Shown here: positions 6,135 to 11,237 of the stretch, piece after piece
How the letters are laid out: each line of letters opens with the position of its first letter
How positions within the stretch are numbered: position 1 is the stretch's first letter
Assembly: GCA_964003875.1 (NCBI GenBank)
Contig: CAXFLH010000045.1
Span: 1 to 11,237, forward strand
Source: UBA8444 sp964003875
Lineage (GTDB): Bacteria; Bacteroidota; Bacteroidia; Flavobacteriales; UBA7312
DNA length: 11,237 nucleotides
Direction of reading: 5' to 3'
The notes under the pieces: model-generated
Told to the model about the DNA's origin: nothing
Seen by the model: only the letters and a program-made list of their open reading frames with translations
Database searches by the model: none
Program-made: the position numbers and the translations under genes

Positions 6135-8636
6135 ATGAAGAAAATATTAATTCTATTAATTGGCTTAGTTTCATTGACTATTCATGCACAAACTGTTGAG
6201 CAGATAAATAAATATATGAGATTTGTGCCTTCCAATATGAAAGCTTCTGACATTAATCCTTCAGACATTCCTAGTGAAGATGTTTTAAGACAAATGGGTC
6301 TTTCAGATGAAGAAATTAGTGAAGCTATGGATTACAAATACCAAAGAGGGAAGTACAATCCTAATTATATAGATACTACAGGTGCTGAAACTAATTTAAT
6401 CCAATCGGATTTATTCCATAGTTCAATGAATGATTCTTTATTTGATTTGAACGACTCTATAATTTATCCTTCAGCCAAAATATATGGTCAAGATTTTTTC
6501 AGAAATAACTCCATTTCCTTCTTTTCTAGAGCCTATGATAATCAAGCACCAGATAATTATTTTTTGGGTGAAAATGATGAATTAACCATTTCCATTTGGG
6601 GACTTGCTGAACACAGCGAGGTCGTTACAGTTAGTGAAAGTGGATATATCAATTCTCGTATTGCAGGGAGAATTTATGTAGGCTCTAAAAATCTAAAAAC
6701 AGTAAAATCTTTAGTGAGAAATCGTATGAGCTCTTTTTTTGATTTAAAGAAGTCCCAATTTGATTTAACATTAAATTACTCTAGAGTCATTTCTGTAAAT
6801 ATTATTGGAGAAGTCTTTAATCCGGGTTCTTATTCTATTCCAGCTACAAACACTGCATTCAATGCATTGGTGGTAGCAGGAGGTCCTAGTCAAATTGGCT
6901 CAGTTAGAAATATATATTTGATGAGAGATGGCAAAACTATAGATTCATTAGATGTCTATAAATTTTTATTTGACCCAAGTTCCTCTCAAGATTTGTTTAT
7001 GCAGAACAACGATTACCTTTATGTCCCAGTAGCTGCCAATGTGGTTGATTTAAAAGGCGAAGTTAATAGACCTTATACTTACGAAGTTAAATCCGGTGAT
7101 AAGCTGATAGACTTGATAAAATACGCAGGAGGATTTACCAAAATGGCATATAAGAATGGAATAACAGTTAAAAGAATAGATAATAATTCCGTAAAAACTA
7201 TTACTGTTGACGAAGTTGGAGCTGATAATTTGAACTTGTTTAATGGAGACGAAATTTTAGTGAATAGCATTCAAGGTATCCCAACAGATTTGGTTTATAT
7301 CAATTCATCGACAGGTATTTCTGGTGAGTATCAATTCTCCGAAGGTGAACGAGTGTACGATATGGTTTTGAAATCTAATTCATTTTCAGATGATTTATTT
7401 TTGGAGTCAGCTTATTTAGTCAGGACTTCTGAAGATTATACTAAGGACTATATTATTCTTGACATTGCAGAAATTGTTCAAGAACCAACTTCAGAGTCTA
7501 ATATTTTAATTCAAGAGTATGATGAGTTATTCTTCTTGTCCAAGAGAGATTATATGGACGATTTTGAGTTTACAATTTCCGGTGCTGTAAGATTACCCAA
7601 TACATTTTCTTTTGGAGAGGGCATTACCTTAGCTGATGTATTAATGATGGCTGGTGGTTTAGCACAAGAGGCCTCTGGTGCTAAAATTGATATTTCAAGG
7701 ATAGTAGATTATGATGCTGAAACAAATCAAATTAAGTCTAAAAGAACTTTAGTACGTTCATTTGACATTTCAAATGATGGAGATTTAAGTGATGATGCTT
7801 TGAATTTTCCTTTAGAGCCCTACGATCAAGTTTCCGTTAGAGTGAATCCAGATTATCAAGAAGTAAGAACCGTCCAACTAACGGGAGAGGTGCAATTTCC
7901 AGGTGTTTATTCCTTATTGTCTAAAAACGAAACTATAGCTGAGCTTATTAATCGCGCTGGTGGGTTGAAAAGTAGTGCTGATATGAATGCTGTGAAAATG
8001 TATCGCAATATGAAAGTTGAAGAAAGTCCAGATAATAAGATAGACTTTTTCGAAGATGACGAAGAAATTGTTAACGGATTTTTCTCGGACGGAGAATTCG
8101 TTCAAATTGTTCCTTTGAATGAAGAAAAGGATAAAATGAACAAATTAGAAAAATCTTATATTGAGAAATATATTCCTGTTCATTTAGAGTTAAAGAAAGC
8201 AATGAAATATGACAATTCGAAATATAATATCGTTCTTAACAATAGGGATAGTATTCATATTTCAGCAAAACAAGATTTAATTACAATAACTGGCGCGCTT
8301 TCTAATTTTGACCAAACATCTATTTCCGTACCACATATGCAAAAAAGAGCTAACTACTACATTAATAATTATGCTGGAGGTTTTACAAAACATAATATAA
8401 GGGAAAATACTTTGGTTATATCTCCTTCTGGAAAAGTTGCTAAAGCAAAAGACTTTGGTTTGTTTATATTATACCCTCGTGTAGAGATGGGCTCAACCAT
8501 TAAATTGACAGAAGATATAAAAATCAAACGTCAAAAACCTGAGCCTGTAGATTGGACTAAGGTCTTAGAAAGTACAGTGACTAAGATTTCAGCTTTAGCT
8601 TCTTTATATATACTTTACCTTTCAAGACAACAGTAA
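6135..8636 (+). CDS. Wza-like polysaccharide export outer-membrane protein with multiple SLBB domains
   Basis: Probable outer-membrane channel for capsule, exopolysaccharide or O-antigen export. The 833 residues begin with a Sec signal peptide (basic MKK, hydrophobic core, cleavage near IHA|QT at 18-19). The expected lipobox Cys is absent, so unlike E. coli Wza it seems not to be a lipoprotein. An acidic linker (20-137) leads to the polysaccharide export domain (about 138-218, NYFLGENDELTISIWG). SLBB-type repeats follow, each with a beta strand plus GxV..P and an AGG(F/L/P) end: about 220-296, 303-377, 388-466 (divergent), 478-568, 578-660 and 714-795 (divergent). This is far longer than Wza (379). 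The C-terminus (DWTKV to the end, about 806-833) holds one hydrophobic or amphipathic helix, comparable in position to the Wza barrel helix. It precedes the chain-length gene by four bases. It starts 38 bases after the acyl-CoA dehydrogenase; TATATTTA at 6106-6113 is a 7/8 match to the -7 element without a -33. Confidence 0.9.
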   Translation: MKKILILLIGLVSLTIHAQTVEQINKYMRFVPSNMKASDINPSDIPSEDVLRQMGLSDEEISEAMDYKYQRGKYNPNYIDTTGAETNLIQSDLFHSSMNDSLFDLNDSIIYPSAKIYGQDFFRNNSISFFSRAYDNQAPDNYFLGENDELTISIWGLAEHSEVVTVSESGYINSRIAGRIYVGSKNLKTVKSLVRNRMSSFFDLKKSQFDLTLNYSRVISVNIIGEVFNPGSYSIPATNTAFNALVVAGGPSQIGSVRNIYLMRDGKTIDSLDVYKFLFDPSSSQDLFMQNNDYLYVPVAANVVDLKGEVNRPYTYEVKSGDKLIDLIKYAGGFTKMAYKNGITVKRIDNNSVKTITVDEVGADNLNLFNGDEILVNSIQGIPTDLVYINSSTGISGEYQFSEGERVYDMVLKSNSFSDDLFLESAYLVRTSEDYTKDYIILDIAEIVQEPTSESNILIQEYDELFFLSKRDYMDDFEFTISGAVRLPNTFSFGEGITLADVLMMAGGLAQEASGAKIDISRIVDYDAETNQIKSKRTLVRSFDISNDGDLSDDALNFPLEPYDQVSVRVNPDYQEVRTVQLTGEVQFPGVYSLLSKNETIAELINRAGGLKSSADMNAVKMYRNMKVEESPDNKIDFFEDDEEIVNGFFSDGEFVQIVPLNEEKDKMNKLEKSYIEKYIPVHLELKKAMKYDNSKYNIVLNNRDSIHISAKQDLITITGALSNFDQTSISVPHMQKRANYYINNYAGGFTKHNIRENTLVISPSGKVAKAKDFGLFILYPRVEMGSTIKLTEDIKIKRQKPEPVDWTKVLESTVTKISALASLYILYLSRQQ

Positions 8637-8640
8637 ATAT

Positions 8641-9693
8641 ATGAGTAATTCAACAATACATCATGACGATATAAGACTGAAGGATGTTATTTTAAAGCTA
8701 ATTAGCATAAAACAGTTATTGTGGCAAAAAAAGAATAATATAATTGTCTTCTCAGTTATTTTTGGTCTTTTAGGCATCGTTTATGCATCATTTAAGAAAG
8801 AAACCTATGAGGCTCATTTGACTTTTGTTATTGATGAAAGCCAAGAATCAGGTGGTTTAGGAGCTATTTCTGGTATGGCTAGTCAGTTTGGGTTTAATTT
8901 GGGAGGCGCATCAAGTGGTACATTTAGCCAAACTAATATTCAAGAAATTATTACTTCTAGAAGAGTTGTTGAAGAAGCGCTTTTAACAAGAGGTATTATA
9001 GATGGTGAGGAGGATTTATTGATAAATCATCACATTGCTTTCAATAATTTACGAAAAAAATGGAGGGGTACAAATATTGAGAATTTATACTTTTCTTCTA
9101 ATAGAGAAGAGTTCACCTTGCAGCACGATAGTATTATAGGTTTAGCTTTCTATAATCTTACTAATGGTAATATTTCTACTAGTATTGAGGACGAAAGCAA
9201 TATTGTTAAAATTTCTTGTGTTTCAAAAAATGAAGATTTTGCCAAGCTGATGATTGAGTCTTTAGCGCATAAACTAGAAGAGTACTATACTATTTTTCAA
9301 ACTGCTAAGTCTAAAAATACTTTAGATTTTCTATCGTTTAGGGCAGACTCTGTTCTTCTTGAATTAAAAAATGCTGAATTCAGATATGCTTCTTATAAAG
9401 ACGCCAATTTTGGAGTTCAGCGTGCTAAAGGTTTACTTGATGAAATTCGATTGAAAAGAGATGTTGAAATTTTAAATATTATGTATGGAGAAATAGTTAA
9501 AAATTTAGAAATCTCAAAATTTACTCTTTTAAATAATAAGCCGTTATTAAACATTATTGACTCACCAACTTTACCATTAAAGGTCAATAAATTATCAATA
9601 GTATTGGCTTTTATTTTATTTTCAATATTAGGATCATTAATGTATTCTTTTATCCTAATAATCAAACAGATAATTAATGAAGAGATGAGTTAA
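8641..9693 (+). CDS. Wzz-type polysaccharide chain-length determinant / co-polymerase, no kinase domain
   Basis: Inner-membrane protein that would set polysaccharide chain length and link synthesis to the outer-membrane exporter. In 350 residues it has the Wzz layout: a cytoplasmic N-terminal tail (1-32) with a basic WQKKNN just before transmembrane helix 1 (about 33-50), then KKETYEAHLTFVIDE at the start of the periplasmic domain. A Gly-rich stretch (71-93) follows, common in Bacteroidota members, then a long helical periplasmic region to about 300. The proline-containing PTLPLK (309-314) precedes helix 2 (about 319-341), and the cytoplasmic tail is only nine residues. No Walker A motif or Tyr cluster is present, so it is not a fused BY-kinase. 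It follows the exporter by four bases and is clearly cotranscribed. Its stop overlaps the murF stop on the other strand. Confidence 0.9.
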   Translation: MSNSTIHHDDIRLKDVILKLISIKQLLWQKKNNIIVFSVIFGLLGIVYASFKKETYEAHLTFVIDESQESGGLGAISGMASQFGFNLGGASSGTFSQTNIQEIITSRRVVEEALLTRGIIDGEEDLLINHHIAFNNLRKKWRGTNIENLYFSSNREEFTLQHDSIIGLAFYNLTNGNISTSIEDESNIVKISCVSKNEDFAKLMIESLAHKLEEYYTIFQTAKSKNTLDFLSFRADSVLLELKNAEFRYASYKDANFGVQRAKGLLDEIRLKRDVEILNIMYGEIVKNLEISKFTLLNNKPLLNIIDSPTLPLKVNKLSIVLAFILFSILGSLMYSFILIIKQIINEEMS

Positions 9694-10940
9694 AGAACTT
9701 CTTTTAGCAATTCAAGTTTTAATCCTCTAGATCCTTTAAGTAGTATAAACATATCTTCGATTGGATTTTCTTTAATCCAGTCGAGTGCATCTTCACTATT
9801 AAAGAAGTGAACAAAACTATGCTGACATTTATTGAACTCCTTACCAATTAGTATTACTTTTTGGTTATTTTGTGATAATTCATCAATAATAGATTGATGT
9901 TCGACTAAAGAGTTTTCGCCAAGTTCAAGCATATCGCCTAAAATGAACAGCTTTTTTTTGTGGTTTACTTTTTGAAACGTTTTTATAGCCTCCGTCATAC
10001 TACTAGGGTTTGCATTATAAGCATCTAAAATAATAGTATTTCGAATTGTTTCTAATAGCTGTGAGCGATTATTAGATGGGATATAGCTTTCTATAGCTTC
10101 TTTTATCTTTTCTAAACTTACACCAAAATAATATCCAATTTCACAAGCTGCTAGAATATTAGTTCTATTGTAATCTCCTATTAACTGTGAAGATATTAAG
10201 GAACCATTATATATAACTTCAGCAAATGGCGAATTGCTTTGCTCTTGTTCATTTATATTATATAAAATACGGTCAGTATTTTCTGAGATAGACTTTAGCA
10301 ATTTGTCATTAGCATTGACAAATAAAGTGCCATCATTGATATCTATATAGTCGTATAGTTCTTTTTTAGCTTTTATAACACCTTCAACACTACCAAAGCC
10401 TTCTAAGTGTGCTTTTCCAATATTAGTGATAACGCCAAAATCGACTTGGGCTAATCCGCATAAAAATTCAATCTCATGTATGTGGTTAGCTCCCATTTCA
10501 ACAATCAGAAATTCTGTATCTAGTTTTGCGCTAAGCAATGTCAAGGGTACGCCAATATGGTTGTTGAAATTGCCTTTGGTTGCAACAGTTTTGAATTTCT
10601 TTTTAATGACTGCCGTTATCAGTTCTTTGGTGGTAGTTTTCCCGTTAGTGCCAGTTATTCCTAGAACAGGGCAGTTTAACTGTTTCCTATGGTATCTGCT
10701 AAGTTCTTGCAAACAAGATAGTACATCATCTACTAGTATATATTTTTCGTTCAGACAATATACTTGACTATCAACAACAGCAAAACTAGCTCCTTTATCA
10801 ATGGCACTTTTTGCATATTTATTACCGTCGAAATTATCTCCTTTTAGAGCAAAAAAGATACTATTTAACTCAATTTGCCTTGAGTCAGTTGTGACTCCAG
10901 ATGACTTTAAGAATAGGCTGTGTAGTTCATTTATATTCAT
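9690..10940 (-). CDS. murF: UDP-N-acetylmuramoyl-tripeptide--D-alanyl-D-alanine ligase
   Basis: MurF is the last cytoplasmic Mur ligase. It adds D-Ala-D-Ala to UDP-MurNAc-tripeptide with ATP, completing the pentapeptide precursor of peptidoglycan. The N-terminal uridine-binding domain shows TTDSRQIELNSIFFALKG (17-34). The central ATPase domain has the P-loop GITGTNGKTTTK (94-105), NFNNHIGVPLTLL (124-136), EMGANHIHEI (148-157) and TNIGKAHLEGFGS (172-184). The C-terminal domain has DYNRTNILAA (256-265), DAYNANPSSM (306-315), ILGDMLELG (333-341) and KGSRGLKLE (402-410). Length 416 is slightly short of E. coli MurF (452) but typical for Bacteroidota. The gldJ-like gene lies immediately upstream on the same strand, an order I believe is common in Flavobacteriia. 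Its ATG sits three bases after the T-run of the intervening terminator. Its stop overlaps the wzz stop through TTAA at 9690-9693. Confidence 0.96.
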   Translation of the reverse strand: MNINELHSLFLKSSGVTTDSRQIELNSIFFALKGDNFDGNKYAKSAIDKGASFAVVDSQVYCLNEKYILVDDVLSCLQELSRYHRKQLNCPVLGITGTNGKTTTKELITAVIKKKFKTVATKGNFNNHIGVPLTLLSAKLDTEFLIVEMGANHIHEIEFLCGLAQVDFGVITNIGKAHLEGFGSVEGVIKAKKELYDYIDINDGTLFVNANDKLLKSISENTDRILYNINEQEQSNSPFAEVIYNGSLISSQLIGDYNRTNILAACEIGYYFGVSLEKIKEAIESYIPSNNRSQLLETIRNTIILDAYNANPSSMTEAIKTFQKVNHKKKLFILGDMLELGENSLVEHQSIIDELSQNNQKVILIGKEFNKCQHSFVHFFNSEDALDWIKENPIEDMFILLKGSRGLKLELLKEVL

Positions 10941-10943
10941 ATC

Positions 10944-10970
10944 AAAAAAAACCCCAATAAATTGGGGTTT
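10944..10970 (-). terminator. Intrinsic terminator after the gldJ-like gene, directly abutting the murF start
   Basis: Read on the minus strand, AAACCCCAAT (10970-10961) pairs with ATTGGGGTTT (10958-10949) as a 9-10 bp perfect stem with a 2-4 base loop. It leads into eight T's (10951-10944). It begins eight bases after the gldJ-like stop at 10979 and ends three bases before the murF ATG at 10940. On the plus strand the stem is followed by only TTTAATT, so the minus orientation is favoured. If murF is expressed by read-through, this hairpin would lie in its leader as an attenuator-like element. Confidence 0.85.
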
Positions 10971-10978
10971 AATTAAAA

Positions 10979-11237
10979 TTACTTTTTATCGTAATAGCCG
11001 TTGTTCTTATTCCAATCAACGGGTCTACGTCTATTTTCTTTTAGGTTACTTGTTGGAGGACCTAACCTGTCCATTGCACATCTAAAGCCTATGTAGCTTG
11101 TCGATTGCTTTTGGTCAAGGAATCGCCTTGTCCCTGGAACCATCCAATACGCTCTGTCTTTATATGAACCACCTTTATAAACTCTAGTTTGATCAGAAAT
11201 TAGAGAGGTTTTATTAAGTTCATAAACTTGGTTAGTT
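10979..11237 (-). CDS. gldJ: C-terminal part of GldJ-like gliding-motility lipoprotein (5' end outside window)
   Basis: Eighty-five complete codons plus the stop (10979-10981) are visible on the minus strand, running out through the right edge. The fragment contains the end of a formylglycine-generating-enzyme-like (FGE-sulfatase) domain: RVYKGGSYKDRAYWMVPGTRRF (about 18-39) and TSYIGFRCAMDRLG (about 46-59). The KGGS(Y/W)KDRAYW and YIGFRCAM pattern is characteristic of GldJ and its relative GldK, outer-membrane-associated lipoproteins needed for gliding and type IX secretion in Bacteroidota. The last 25 residues are polar and basic (KENRRRPVDWNKNNG). The murF gene downstream favours GldJ over GldK, since gldK is usually followed by gldL, gldM and gldN. 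The lipoprotein signal lies outside the window and was not seen. Confidence 0.82.
   Translation of the reverse strand, partial: TNQVYELNKTSLISDQTRVYKGGSYKDRAYWMVPGTRRFLDQKQSTSYIGFRCAMDRLGPPTSNLKENRRRPVDWNKNNGYYDKK

Noticed and set aside
8641..9693. Possible fused bacterial tyrosine kinase (Wzc type)
   Set aside because: The protein ends nine residues after the second transmembrane helix, with no Walker motif or tyrosine cluster.
10949..10970. Hairpin as a plus-strand terminator
   Set aside because: The plus-strand side has only three T's followed by AATT, while the minus strand has eight T's and a gene stop eight bases upstream.
10426..11085. Two open plus-strand frames opposite murF and the gldJ-like gene
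   Set aside because: Both are antisense to strongly conserved coding motifs, and one spans the gldJ-murF terminator; the protein sequences look like reversed coding strand.
1..11237. CRISPR arrays, tRNA or rRNA genes, insertion sequences, toxin-antitoxin or defence genes
   Set aside because: No regularly spaced repeats, cloverleaf-like segments, transposase motifs or recognisable defence domains were seen; nearly all bases are accounted for by the listed genes.

Overview
The window is AT-rich and gene-dense, with very short intergenic gaps and little sign of Shine-Dalgarno sequences. It reads as chromosome from a bacterium of the phylum Bacteroidota, most likely a member of Flavobacteriales. 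The main support is the C-terminus of a gliding-motility GldJ-like protein directly upstream of murF, an NhaD-type antiporter, an amino-acid dehydrogenase of the Bacteroidota type, and matches to the Bacteroidota -7 element TAnnTTTG. The lineage is an inference from gene content; no rRNA is present.

Layout, left to right. (1) Bases 3-414 hold the tail of an unidentified membrane protein, a small 82-residue protein of unknown function and a strong terminator, all on the plus strand. (2) Bases 362-3819 form a tight minus-strand run: amino-acid dehydrogenase, then an MscS-type mechanosensitive channel, then an NhaD-like Na+/H+ antiporter that has lost its C-terminal part. The last residues of the antiporter frame are encoded by the antisense of the left-hand terminator, so homology breaks near base 455. 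(3) anmK, a cell-wall recycling kinase (minus), and an acyl-CoA dehydrogenase (plus) are divergent and share a 52-bp intergenic region. (4) Bases 6135-9693 carry a two-gene polysaccharide export module: a long multi-SLBB outer-membrane exporter and a Wzz-type chain-length regulator. (5) murF (minus) converges on this module and shares a TTAA stop overlap with it; the 3' end of a gldJ-like gene lies upstream of murF.

Functional themes are peptidoglycan synthesis and recycling (murF, anmK), surface polysaccharide export, gliding or type IX secretion (gldJ), ion and osmotic homeostasis (mscS family, nhaD), and acyl-CoA and amino-acid catabolism. I see no CRISPR array, tRNA, rRNA, integrase or transposase. 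Most of the window is ordinary core genome. The part most deserving a second look is the left edge, where the antiporter is truncated against the small-protein/terminator block. I found no convincing new multi-gene system. No gap between genes exceeds 300 bases.
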